From VRUE01 sp963728835 (GTDB lineage: Bacteria > Actinomycetota > Thermoleophilia > Solirubrobacterales > 70-9): a stretch of DNA of 64,000 bases. The notes beneath the pieces are model-generated. The model was not told the DNA's origin. It saw only the letters and a list, made by a program, of their open reading frames with translations, and searched no databases. Position numbers and translations under genes: made by a program. Every line of letters starts with the position of its first letter. The first letter of the stretch is position 1. Of this stretch, positions 10,041 to 20,914 are shown one piece after another. The stretch is taken from NCBI GenBank assembly GCA_963728835.1, contig CAVSKZ010000001.1, positions 310,001 through 374,000 on the forward strand. The letters are read 5' to 3'.

Positions 10041-11689
10041 ATGACGGCAACCAGCAATCCGATCGCCGATCTGCGCTCAGCGGTGGACCGTGCCGCCGTC
10101 GCCCTGCGCGAAGGCGAGCCGACCGGTCCCGAGCCGACGCTGGAGCGGCCGCCCAAGCCCGAGCTGGGCGACTACAGCTCCAACGCGGCGATGCTGCTCG
10201 CTGCGCCGCTGGGCGAAAACCCACGCGACGTCGCGGCCAGGCTCGCCGCCGAGCTCGGCGAGCAGCTCGACGAGGGAACGGTCGAGCGAATCGAGGTCGC
10301 CGGCCCCGGCTTCGTCAACCTCTTCCTCGCCGACGCGTGGTACCGGCGTGCGATGGCCAGCCTCGCCGCCGCCGGCGAGCGAGGGCTCGGCCCGGAGCCG
10401 CTCGCCGCGCCCGAGCGGGTCCTGGTCGAGTTCGTCTCCGCCAACCCGACCGGTCCGCTGCACGTCGGCGGCGGTCGCCATGCGGCCTACGGCGACTCGC
10501 TCGTCCGCCTGCTCGAGGCGGTCGGGCACGAGGTCGAGCGCGAGTTCTACGTCAACGACGCGGGCGGCCAGATCGACCGGTTCGCGATCTCGATCGCCGC
10601 CCGCATGCGCGGCGAGGAGCCGCCCGAGGACGGCTACGAAGGCGCCTACGTCGAAGACTTGGGAAGGCGGATCGCCGAGGAGGGAATCGACCCCGGCGAC
10701 CTCGATGCGGTCGGCCGGCGCGGGGTCGAGTTGGTGCTGGAGGTCGTGCGCGGCACCCTCGATCGCTTCGGCGTCCGCTTCGACAACTGGTTCTCCGAGC
10801 GCGACCTCTACAGCCGCGGCGAGGTCGACGCCGCCCTCGCCCAGCTGGAGCGGGAAGGCCACACCTACCGCAGCGAGGACGCGCTCTGGCTGCGCACGAC
10901 GAGCTTCGGCGACGACAAGGACCGCGTCCTGATCCGCGCCAACGGCGAACCGACCTACCTGGCCGCCGACGTCGCCTACCACTGGGACAAGCTCGAGCGC
11001 GGCTTCGGGCGGCTGATCGACGTGTTCGGCGCCGACCACCACGGCTACGTCGCCCGCCTGCGCGCAGCGATCGCCGGCCTCGGCGCCGATCCCGACCGCT
11101 TCGAGGCGCTGATCATGCGCCTCGTCCACATCGTCGAAAGCGGCGAGCGGGCGCAGATGTCGAAGCGCAGCGGCGACTTCGTCTCGCTCGACGAGCTGCT
11201 CGACGACATCGGCGTCGACGCGACGCGCTGGTTCATGCTCTGGCGCAGCCACGACACCACCGTCGACCTCGACCTCGAGCTGGCCCGGCGCCAGTCCAAC
11301 GACAACCCCGTCTACTACGTCCAGTACGCCCACGCGCGGATCGCCAGCATCCTGCGCAAAGCCGGGCTCGATCCCGAGCAGGTCGTGCCCGGCGCCGGCG
11401 CCGACACCCCCGGCGCCGCGCTGGAGCCAGCCGAGCGCGAGCTGGTCAAGCGCCTGCTCGAGTTCCCCGACGAGGTGCGCGAGGCGGCCGCCCGCCGGGC
11501 GCCGCACCGGATCTGCGCCTACTCGACCGCGGTCGCCGCCGACTTCCACGCCTTCTACCGCGACTGCAAGGTGGTCGGCGCCGAGGGCGAGGGCGTCGAG
11601 CGCTCGCGCCTGGCGCTTGCCTGCTGGTCAAGCGAACGATCGCCGGCTCGCTCGGGCTGCTCGGCATCTCCGCCCCGGAGCGGATGTGA
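10041..11689 (+). CDS. argS: Arginyl-tRNA synthetase (one frameshift near the 3' end)
   Basis: Class I aminoacyl-tRNA synthetase charging tRNA-Arg. N-terminal ArgRS domain (GDYSSNAAMLLA), HIGH-like motif in NPTGPLHVGGGRHAAYGDS, FYVNDAGGQID, the insertion AADVAYHWDKLERGF, the KMSKS equivalent QMSKRSGDFV, and the DALR anticodon domain. The last 17 codons lie in another frame (LLVKRTIAGSLGLLGISAPERM), reached by one missing base near 11625; the protein is about 549 residues. Two in-frame ATGs exist (10032, 10041). A TACGAT hexamer at 10028-10033 would place a transcript start at about 10041, so I prefer the second and suspect a leaderless mRNA. Its stop overlaps the next ATG. Confidence 0.93.
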
Positions 11690-12330
11690 TGCTCCGCCGC
11701 GGGCCCAAGCCCCCGCGGCTGGCGGAGATCCCGGTGCGGCCGGATGCTCCCTCGCGCCCGGCGGCGCTCGACCGGGACGAGCTCGGCGGGCGTTCTCGGG
11801 GCTGGCAGAGGGACTGAACGGGTTGGGCGCCGTCCTGACCACGGGCCCGGCCCGCTCGGCCGTCGCGCTCGGGCTTGCGGCGGCTGCTCTGGCGCAGGGC
11901 CGGCGCGTCGCCCTGCTCGAGTGCGACCTGGCCACCCCCGCGCTTGCCCTCACGCTCGGCCTCGCCGCGACCCCCGGCCTGCACGAGTACCTGCTGGGCG
12001 AGACGGGAGCGACCCGAGATCCTGCAGCCGCTGGTCCTGGCCGGCCCCGCCTCGGGCGGGCGCACCGAGCCGCTCGTCTGCATCGTCGCCGGGGCGCCCG
12101 AGCCGGCGCCGGTGGCCCTGCTCGACTCCGACCGTTGCGAGCAGGCGATTCAGAAGCTGCGCCGCGCCTACGATCTGCTCGTCGATCGACGGTCCCCCGC
12201 TGGACGAGGGACGCCGAGACGCTGCTGGCGCTGGCCGAACACGCCGACGCGACGCTCGCCTGCGGTGGGCGGGCCGAGGTTTCCAAGCGCATGCCGGCCT
12301 ACGTCACCGGGCTGCGTCGTCGTCGGCTGA
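11689..12330 (+). CDS. ParA/CpsD-like ATPase homologue with degenerate P-loop (frameshifted)
   Basis: About 213 residues assembled from three frames. The core resembles bacterial tyrosine kinase/MinD-like ATPases: GAVLTTGPARSAVALGLAAA at the P-loop position, then GRRVALLECDLATPALA (the Walker A' region), YDLLVIDGPPLDEDAETL (Walker B) and TLACGGRAEVSKR, ending GLVVVG. The P-loop lacks the GKT/S lysine, so nucleotide hydrolysis is doubtful. Frame changes near 11792, 12013, 12186, 12225 and 12312 are repaired by one-base changes. It is coupled to argS by a stop/ATG overlap and ends 2 bases before the convergent ccmH stop. Role unknown. Confidence 0.65.
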
Positions 12331-12332
12331 AG

Positions 12333-12804
12333 TCAGAGGTCGTAGCGCGCGAGGTCGGCCTCGAGCCGCTCGGCCTCCTCACCCTGCGGAGCGGTTGCGG
12401 CTCCGGGCGGTGGCGGGCTGTCGCCGGCGCGCCGCCAGCGGGCGACGCCGAAGGCCAGCGCGCACGACGGCGACGAGCAGCGCGACGACCGGGACGAGGT
12501 AGGCGGAGAGGTCGAACCCGCTCGCCTCCGGCAGCGCCAGGACGGCCGGTCCGTACTGGGCGACCAGCGCGTCCTTGATCTCGGCCTTGGTCTTGCCTTC
12601 GGCGATCAGCCTCGCGACGTAGACCTTCTCGCGGCGGGCCTGCGGCGAGTCGGAGAGCTCGAGCAGGGTGCCGCAGATCGGGCACATCACCTCGTCTTCG
12701 ACGTCGCTGACCGTCGTCTTCGGGACCGGGGCGGCAGCCGCCGCGGCGACGGGCGCCGCCAGCGAGACCACGGCGGCGGCGAGGAGGAGTGCCAGGCGCC
12801 TCAC
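12333..12804 (-). CDS. ccmH: CcmH-family cytochrome c maturation protein (one frameshift)
   Basis: Thiol-disulfide protein that reduces apocytochrome c CXXCH motifs for heme ligation (System I). Signal peptide MRRLALLLAAAVVSLAAP, redox motif MCPICGTLLELSDSPQA matching the CcmH CPxC site, helical LIAEGKTKAEIKDALVAQYGPAVLA, then a membrane helix. The frame changes near 12462 within the helix; the second frame reads ALAFGVARWRRAGDSPPP and ends EAERLEADLARYDL with TGA at 12333-12335. GTG start overlaps the stop of the thioredoxin-like gene, forming a two-gene operon. Confidence 0.85.
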
Positions 12805-13323
12805 TGCCGGCCTTCGATCAGGGGCTCGACGCGTTCGCGCAGGAACCGGTCGTCGACCGGGCCGCGCCAGATCAGCGCCAGGCGACCCCGCGGATCGACG
12901 AGGAAGTTCTCGGGGACGCCGGTCGAGCCGAATGCGGCGCTGCGCTCGTCGCCGACCGAGCGCAGCTGCGGGATAGCTGGTGGGGTAGCTGCGCAGGAAG
13001 GCGAGCGCGTCATCGCGGTTGTCCTGCACGTTGATGCCGACCACGGTCGTGTCGCGGTCGCGGTAGCGGCGCTGGAAGCGCTCCAGCGCCGGCGCCTCCT
13101 CGCGGCAGGGGATGCACCAGGAGGCCCAGAGGTTGACCAGTACCCACTGGCCGCGGTGCTCGGCGATCGAGCCCTGGCCCGGGCCCGGCAGCGCCGGCAG
13201 CTCGCGGTCGGGCACCGGCTCGCCGACCTCGATCTTCGCGTTCCCCTTGCTGAGCAGGCCGAAGCCGAGCAGGCCGATCACGGCCAGCACGGCGAGGAAG
13301 GCGAGGAACGAGCGCGCGCTCAC
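12801..13323 (-). CDS. TlpA/CcmG-like membrane-anchored thioredoxin (one frameshift)
   Basis: Extracytoplasmic thioredoxin of the ResA/CcmG type. An N-terminal membrane anchor (FLAFLAVLAVIGLLGFGLL) precedes a thioredoxin fold with active site WASWCIPCREEAPALE, VVGINVQDNRDDALAF and the cis-proline region STGVPENFLVDPRGRL. The frame changes near 12975; the alternative frame completes a normal domain ending at TGA 12801-12803. GTG start at 13323. With ccmH it likely supplies reductant for apocytochrome c; ccmE-ccmF lie 4 kb away on the other strand. Confidence 0.87.
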
Positions 13324-13387
13324 GGCGGCGAAGACTAGTTAGCCCTCGCCCTCGGCAACCTGGCTGCCGCCCTAGAATCCCCTGCGC

Positions 13388-13460
13388 GCGGACGTAGCTC
13401 AGTTGGTAGAGCGCGAGCTTCCCAAGCTCGAGGTCGCGGGTTCGATCCCCGTCGTCCGCT
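13388..13460 (+). tRNA. tRNA-Gly (anticodon CCC)
   Basis: Complete cloverleaf: acceptor GCGGACG pairs with CGTCCGC, D arm GCTC...GAGC, anticodon stem CGAGC/GCTCG with loop TTCCCAA, T arm with TTCGATC. Discriminator T, and no encoded CCA. A GC hairpin follows 9 bases downstream. Confidence 0.96.
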
Positions 13461-13469
13461 TTTCCGCGC

Positions 13470-13496
13470 CGGGCCGCCCTAGGTGCCGGCGGCCCG
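13470..13496 (+). terminator. Hairpin terminator after tRNA-Gly
   Basis: Perfect 9-bp stem CGGGCCGCC / GGCGGCCCG with a 9-nt loop. There is no U-tract, as is common in high-GC actinobacteria. Confidence 0.65.
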
Positions 13497-13524
13497 ACAG
13501 GCGAAACTCATCCCGGCGCCTTCG

Positions 13525-13800
13525 CTAGGACGCCTGGGCGAGGGGCTGGGGGAGCTCGATGAGAGTCGCCTCGCGATAGAAGTGCTCGGTGGCGCCGCGC
13601 ACCTTGCGTTCGCCCGCCAGCTCGATCAGGCCCGACTCGAACAGCTGGGTCACGTGGTAGTTGACGTTGCTGAGCGGGGTGCGCAGCTCGTAGCTGAGTT
13701 CGTTGGGGGAGAGGGTGCGCCCCCCGTCCATGGCCATGACCTCGAGGATTGAGATACGCAGGGGATGGGTATTTGCACGTGCCAGAAGCTGCCAGTTCAT
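13525..13800 (-). CDS. Winged-helix transcriptional regulator, ArsR-like, 91 aa
   Basis: Small single-domain HTH: HPLRISILEVMAMDG, recognition-helix region SPNELSYELRTPLSNVNYHV, then the wing LIELAGERKVRGATEHFY. No metal-binding cysteines are visible, so it is not a classical ArsR metal sensor. An in-frame ATG lies 36 bases upstream, but GGAGG sits 7 bases before the ATG at 13800, which decides the start. It is divergent from a large secreted protein, sharing a 127-bp spacer that is far more AT-rich than its surroundings, so it may control that gene (inference). Confidence 0.85.
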   Translation of the reverse strand: MNWQLLARANTHPLRISILEVMAMDGGRTLSPNELSYELRTPLSNVNYHVTQLFESGLIELAGERKVRGATEHFYREATLIELPQPLAQAS

Positions 13801-13927
13801 GGGGTTCCTCCATCTGATCGAGTTGATCGATACCAACTTCTAGGGATATAAATACCAAAAAGTAGTGGTCTAGATCAACAAAATCGGGTAAGATCATTTT
13901 GAAATGGCTTTTGGAAGGGAGACTGGG
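13801..13927. promoter_or_regulatory. AT-rich divergent promoter region
   Basis: Spacer between the HTH gene and the secreted-protein gene. On the minus strand TTGATC (13873-13878) and TATTTA (13849-13854) are separated by 18 bases and fit a sigma-70-type promoter for the HTH gene. Two TTGGTAT direct repeats (13829-13861 region, minus strand) are candidate operator half-sites. For the plus gene only a TAAGAT at 13889-13894 is suggestive. Confidence 0.5.
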
Positions 13928-16831
13928 ATGGGCGTAGGCGCAGGGATCTTCAGGCTTCTCGCGGTTGCGGGAGCGGTGCTGGCGCTCGGCGCCCCCTCCG
14001 CGCTCGCCAGCACCGACGACATCATCGCCCCCTCCGACCCCGATGACCCCCAGGCCGACAGCGGCTGGCAGGCGGGGACGTGCATGGTGGACACCCCCAC
14101 CTGCAGCGTCGACACGCCTGCCCAGTTCTTCGAACAGGCCGCCGGCCACCCCCCGGTGGGCTTCACGCAGTTCATCGTCAAGCACGAACCGCCAGGAGAA
14201 ACGCCGGTCGACGAACTGAAGACCGTCCGCGTCGACCTCCCGGTCGGACTCAGCGTCAACCCCGGTGCCACCCCGCAGTGCCCGCTGGCGACCTTCGAAG
14301 CCAACCCGGCGACGTGCCCGCCCGGCTCGGACGTCGGCTACAGCGTCGTAACCGCCTCAGTCCTCGGCCTCCCCATTCAGGTGCCCGAAGAACCGACCGT
14401 CTACAACATCGTGCCGCCGGAAGGGGAACCGGCGCGGTTCGGACTCCACCTGCTCGGCAACGACATCTTCCTGCGCGCCGACGTCGCCTGGGACGGCGAC
14501 TACCACGAGGGCTTCACGATCGACGTTCCCCCCACGCCCTTCGAGTCCTTGCCGCTCGTCGAAGGCGGCGTCGTGCTCAAAAACCGGCTCGTCTTCGACG
14601 GGCGGTCTGGCGACGGCACCTTCATCAGCACGCCGAGCACCTGCCTGGGGCCTGCGGTCTCGCCCTTCGAGCACGTCTACTCGACCTGGCTGCTCGCCAG
14701 CGGGGTCACCGAAGAGGAAGACCCCGAATACGACTTCCCCGCGGACGCCAACCCGCCCTTCGAGTCGCGGATCCCGCCCGGGACCTCGCCCAAAGAATGC
14801 GACACCGTCCCATTCGTTCCCTCGATCGAGACCGATCCCGGCACCGCGGTGACCGACTCGCCCTCCGGAGCGACCGTCGAGGTGACGCTGCCCCACCAGA
14901 CGGAAAGCGATGGTGAGGACCAGGAAACCTCGCACGTGCGGACCGCCAGGGTGACGCTGCCCGCGGGGATGGGGCTCAATCCCTCCGCCGCCAACGGCCT
15001 GCTCGCCTGCACCGACGCGCAGTTCGGCAAGGGCACGCGGAACCTGGCGAATTCCTGCCCGGCCGAGTCGAGGGTCGGCACGGTCACCGTCGAGACCTCG
15101 CCGCTGCCGGAGGGGCCGCTGACCGGGGGGGTCTACGTCGGCCAGCAGCTCAGTCGCGATCCGGCCTCGGGCGACGCGTACCGGATCTTCGTCGAAGCGA
15201 AGTCCGAGCGCTACGGGGTCGTCGCGCGCCTGATCGGCAACGTCAGCGCGAACCCGCAGACGGGCCAGCTGACGACGACCTTCGCCGAGAACCCGCAGGT
15301 GCCGTTCGACTCGTTCAGCATCGACTTCGACGGCGGGCCGAGGGCGCCGCTGACCAGCCCACCCACCTGCGGCCCCCATACGACGGCGACCGAGATGACC
15401 CCGTGGACGACGGCGGTCGGCTCCATCCCGCCCGGCCAGGAAGGGGGTCCCTCTGACGACCCGCCCGCCACCGCCGAGGACGACTTCGACCTCACCGGCC
15501 AGCCCGCCGGCGGGGCATGCGCGAAAACGCTGGCCGAGCGCCCGTTCGGGCCGAGCTTCGGCGCCCGCACGGCAGAGCCCAAAGCCGGCGCCTACAGGCA
15601 GTTCTCGGTTGACGTCACCCGCTCCGACGGCAACCAGGAGCTGAAGGGCGTCGACGTCGACCTTCCACCCGGCCTGACCGCCAAGCTGGCCGGCGTCCGC
15701 TACTGCCCCGAGGCGACGCTCGCCGCGGCGGCGGCAAACAGCGGCGCGGCCGAGGCCGCCAGCCCGAGCTGTCCAGCCCAGAGCCTCGTCGGCAGCGCGG
15801 CGGTTGCCGCCGGCAGCGGTCCCGACCCCTTCCACATCGCTGGAAAGGCTTTCCTCGCAGGCCCCTACAACGGAGCTCCCATTTCCCTGGCAGTGGTCAC
15901 CCCCGCCACGGCCGGGCCGTTCGATCTCGGCTCGGTCGTGGTGAGGGTGGCGCTGTTCGTCGACCCGAGGACCGCGCAGGTGCACGCCAAGTCCGACCCG
16001 ATCCCGCATGTCTTCGGCGGCGCCCTGCTCGACATCCGCTCGGTCGCGGTCACGCTCGACCGCCCGCAGTTCTCGCTCAACGGCACGAACTGCTCGCCGA
16101 TGGCCGTCGGCGGCACTCTTCGCGGGGGCGGCGGCAACCCGCTCGACCCGGGGGCCTTCAGCTCGCTGCCCGTCTCGGTGCCCTTCCAGCTCGACGGCTG
16201 CGAGCGTCTCGGCTTCAAACCGAAACTGTTCATGCGCGTCTTCGGCGGCACGCGCCGAGGCAAGAGCCCGAAGCTGCGGGCCATCCTCGTTGCCAACAAG
16301 GGCGACGCCAACATCGGCCGCGCCGCGGTGACGCTGCCGAAGGCGGTGATCCTCGAACAATCCAGCCTCGAAAACATCTGCACGCGGACGCAGTTCGCCG
16401 CTCGCGACTGTCCGAAGAACTCGATCTACGGGTTCGCGACCGCGGAGACGCCGCTGCTCGACGGGCCGCTCAAAGGCCCGGTCTACCTGCGCTCCTCCGA
16501 CAACGAACTGCCGGACCTGGTCGCGGCGCTGCACGGCCAGGTGGACATCGAGCTCGTCGGCCGCATCGACAGCGCCAAAGGCCGGCTGCGCACCACCTAC
16601 GACGTCGTCCCCGACGTGCCGGTCTCGAAGTTCATGCTGATCGTGCGCGGCGGCAAGAAACGCGGCCTGCTGGTCAACACGACCAATCTCTGCGCCAAGA
16701 AGAAGCACAAGGTCATCGCCAGGTTCCGGGGGCAGAACGGCAAGAAGGCGAACATGCGGCCGAAGCTGCGGGCGCCCTGCAAGAAGAAGGGGCGAAAGGG
16801 AAAAGGGGGCAAACGCGGCGGCGGCCGTTAG
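13928..16831 (+). CDS. Large secreted protein of unknown function with four repeated beta-rich modules
   Basis: Not recognised. About 967 residues with a signal peptide (IFRLLAVAGAVLALGAPSALA) and a Lys/Arg/Gly-rich basic C-terminus with no LPXTG motif. Four modules share a plan: V-x-L-P-x-G(L) near the start, a Cys-containing x-C-x-x-A/T-x-F/L, then (S/D)CP-x-x-S-x-V/Y-G, and T-P-L-x-x-G-P-L-x-G-x-V-Y. They lie at about nt 14227-14420, 14946-15150, 15652-15900 and 16320-16540. Paired cysteines recur in each, suggesting disulfides. The start at 13928 is preferred over 13904 because GGAAGGGAG lies 8 bases upstream. The 2.9-kb frame has no frameshift. Confidence 0.8.
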   Translation: MGVGAGIFRLLAVAGAVLALGAPSALASTDDIIAPSDPDDPQADSGWQAGTCMVDTPTCSVDTPAQFFEQAAGHPPVGFTQFIVKHEPPGETPVDELKTVRVDLPVGLSVNPGATPQCPLATFEANPATCPPGSDVGYSVVTASVLGLPIQVPEEPTVYNIVPPEGEPARFGLHLLGNDIFLRADVAWDGDYHEGFTIDVPPTPFESLPLVEGGVVLKNRLVFDGRSGDGTFISTPSTCLGPAVSPFEHVYSTWLLASGVTEEEDPEYDFPADANPPFESRIPPGTSPKECDTVPFVPSIETDPGTAVTDSPSGATVEVTLPHQTESDGEDQETSHVRTARVTLPAGMGLNPSAANGLLACTDAQFGKGTRNLANSCPAESRVGTVTVETSPLPEGPLTGGVYVGQQLSRDPASGDAYRIFVEAKSERYGVVARLIGNVSANPQTGQLTTTFAENPQVPFDSFSIDFDGGPRAPLTSPPTCGPHTTATEMTPWTTAVGSIPPGQEGGPSDDPPATAEDDFDLTGQPAGGACAKTLAERPFGPSFGARTAEPKAGAYRQFSVDVTRSDGNQELKGVDVDLPPGLTAKLAGVRYCPEATLAAAAANSGAAEAASPSCPAQSLVGSAAVAAGSGPDPFHIAGKAFLAGPYNGAPISLAVVTPATAGPFDLGSVVVRVALFVDPRTAQVHAKSDPIPHVFGGALLDIRSVAVTLDRPQFSLNGTNCSPMAVGGTLRGGGGNPLDPGAFSSLPVSVPFQLDGCERLGFKPKLFMRVFGGTRRGKSPKLRAILVANKGDANIGRAAVTLPKAVILEQSSLENICTRTQFAARDCPKNSIYGFATAETPLLDGPLKGPVYLRSSDNELPDLVAALHGQVDIELVGRIDSAKGRLRTTYDVVPDVPVSKFMLIVRGGKKRGLLVNTTNLCAKKKHKVIARFRGQNGKKANMRPKLRAPCKKKGRKGKGGKRGGGR

Positions 16832-16852
16832 GCCCCGTCGCGATGGCAGCGC

Positions 16853-17554
16853 TCAGGTCGGCTGGCTCGTCGGCCGGATCAAGATCTCGTTGACGTCTAC
16901 CCCGGGACGTTGCTCGAGGGCGAAGATCACCGCCTTGGCGATGTCCTCGTCGCGCAGCGCCCACTCGCCGGGGCGGTTGTCGAAGAACGGGGTGTCGGTC
17001 ATCCCAGGCTCGATCAGGGTGACGCGGATGTCGTGGTTCTCGTGCATCTGGCGCAGCTCGGCGCGCAGCGCCTCGCCAATCGCGGTCGCCGCCCACTTGG
17101 TCGCCGAGTAGAGCGAGCCGGGCAGCGCCCGACGCCCGGCGACCGAGCTGGTGACGAGAAAGTGGCCGTCGCCGCGCTCGAGCAGGTGAGGGAGGGTGGC
17201 CCGGATCGTCAAGGCGACGCCGTAGACGTTGGTGAGAACCATCGAGCGCCAGTGCTCGACCGACTCCTCGAGGAAGCCGCGTGTGGCGCCGAAGCCGGCG
17301 TTGGCGAAGACGGCGTCGATGCGCCCAAAGCGCTCCATCGCCGCCGCGACCATGGCCTGGACCTCGTCCCACTCGGTGACGTCGCAACGCACCGCCAGCG
17401 CCCGCTCCTCGCCGCCGAGCTCGGCCACCAGCTCCTCCATCGGCTCCAGCCGCCGTGCCGCCAGCACCAGCCGGTACTCCGCGGCCGCCGCCCGCGCTGT
17501 CGCAGCACCAATACCGCTTGAAGCTCCGGTGATGAGCAGCACTGGGTCGGCCAT
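16853..17554 (-). CDS. Short-chain dehydrogenase/reductase
   Basis: Classical SDR of 233 residues. Cofactor motif TGASSGIGAATAR, NAG in VFANAGFGATRG, catalytic serine in VTSSVAGRRALPG, and YSATK (Tyr-x-x-x-Lys). The arginines after the first strand (LAARRLEP) favour NADPH. Substrate unknown. It stands alone, convergent with the secreted protein and divergent from ccmE. Confidence 0.92.
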   Translation of the reverse strand: MADPVLLITGASSGIGAATARAAAAEYRLVLAARRLEPMEELVAELGGEERALAVRCDVTEWDEVQAMVAAAMERFGRIDAVFANAGFGATRGFLEESVEHWRSMVLTNVYGVALTIRATLPHLLERGDGHFLVTSSVAGRRALPGSLYSATKWAATAIGEALRAELRQMHENHDIRVTLIEPGMTDTPFFDNRPGEWALRDEDIAKAVIFALEQRPGVDVNEILIRPTSQPT

Positions 17555-17589
17555 GGGCCGATTCTCTCAATTGGGATAATTCGCCGCTC

Positions 17590-17983
17590 GTGGACCCTCA
17601 GCGCAAGCGGAAGATCCGGCTCGTGGTCGCTCTCAGTGTCGCCGTTCTCTTGGCGGGGGCGCTCGTCTACACGTCTTTCAGCGCCGCGACGGCCGCCAGG
17701 GAGCCGTCGGAACTGCTCAATGCGGCCCCGGGGACGACCTACGAAATGACCGGCAGGGTCGTCAAGGGCTCGGTCCAGCGTGAGGAAGACGGCCTCCGCT
17801 TCCGGGTCGCGGATCGAGATGGGGGGGGCGAGAGCATCCCGGTCACCTACAGCGGCGTCGTCCCGGACCCTTTCCGGGGCGGGCGCGAGATCATCCTCAC
17901 CGGTGCGATCGCGGGCGGTGGCGTCTTCGTCGGAGAGGCCGACACGCTGATCACCAAGTGCCCGTCGAAGTTCACCACCGCGA

Positions 17984-17994
<11 letters not shown>
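17590..17994 (+). CDS. ccmE: CcmE-type heme chaperone, Cys variant
   Basis: Periplasmic-side heme carrier of System I cytochrome c maturation. It has an N-terminal anchor (LVVALSVAVLLAGALVYTSF), an OB-fold with YEMTGRVVKGSV, FRVADRDG, IPVTYSGVVPDPFRGGREIILTG in pieces, and the C-terminal heme site. The usual heme-binding histidine (HDExY) is replaced by cysteine in TLITKCPSKFT, resembling the CxxxY variant known from Desulfovibrio and some gram-positives and archaea, but with phenylalanine in place of tyrosine. GTG start; overlaps ccmF by 11 bases. Confidence 0.85.
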
Positions 17995-20397
<2,403 letters not shown>

Positions 20398-20401
<4 letters not shown>

Positions 20402-20563
20402 GTGCCGAGTCAGTCAATGTCGCCCCGCTCTGGCGGCTGCAAGCCTTCGCCTGGCGTCGTCCTCAGTCGGCTAAGTAGCGCTGCTACTTAGCCTCCCTGC
20501 GTCCTACCCAGGCTTGCCTTTCGCTCGCCAGAAGCGGGCCGACATTGCCAGACGCGGCACTAG
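20398..20563. repeat. 166-nt imperfect palindrome bounded by CTAG (element A)
   Basis: It fills the whole gap between the convergent ccmF and secG stops, and its CTAG ends contribute both TAG stops. Outer arms share blocks such as CAATGTCGG/CCCGC and TCTGGCG; the centre is a perfect GGCTAAGTAGC / GCTACTTAGCC stem with a 3-nt loop. Probably a strong bidirectional 3'-end hairpin; element B at 38675-38847 has the same architecture. Confidence 0.7.
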
Positions 20564-20784
20564 ATTTTCAGCAGCACCAGGGTGTTGACGACGAAGAGGA
20601 TCGCGAAGAAGATCGTCGCCCGGTCGAGGTTGCGCTCGACCATCGAGCCGCCGCCGAAGGAGCTGCCCCCGCCGCCGATGCCGAAGGCGCCGGAAAGGCC
20701 GGTGTCTTTCCCCGAGTGCAGCAGGATCAGGAAGATCAGCACCACGGAAATGACCACTTGGAGGAGGCTCAGCAGCGTGTACAC
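20560..20784 (-). CDS. secG: Preprotein translocase subunit SecG
   Basis: A 74-residue two-helix membrane protein. First helix LLQVVISVVLIFLILLHSGKDTGLSGAFG carries the HSGK-x-x-G-L-S-G signature; the Gly/Ser-rich loop (GGGGSSFGGGS) leads to the second helix ATIFFAILFVVNTLVLL. It stabilises the SecYE channel. GTG start at 20784. In many actinobacteria secG follows tpiA; here it is 16 kb away. Confidence 0.95.
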   Translation of the reverse strand: MYTLLSLLQVVISVVLIFLILLHSGKDTGLSGAFGIGGGGSSFGGGSMVERNLDRATIFFAILFVVNTLVLLKI

Positions 20785-20867
20785 GGGCGGGATGGTAGCG
20801 GGACGTGGATCCCACCGTCCTCGACAATGTACGAGTTCATGTTGCGCTGCTTTACAAAGTCCGCTAT

Positions 20868-20906
20868 CTTGTCAACCAACGAGACGTTATCTGGCCCTTT
20901 GACAAG
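20868..20906. promoter_or_regulatory. Inverted repeat upstream of alkB
   Basis: CTTGTCAA (20868-20875) and TTGACAAG (20899-20906) are perfect 8-bp complements 23 bases apart, in the AT-richer leader of alkB; the second arm overlaps the ribosome-binding AAGGAGG. A candidate site for the TetR encoded three genes downstream. Confidence 0.4.
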
Positions 20907-20914
20907 GAGGAGCG

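Noticed and set aside
13525..13800. Metal-sensing ArsR repressor
   Set aside because: No cysteine pair in the recognition helix or elsewhere; only the winged-helix fold is supported.
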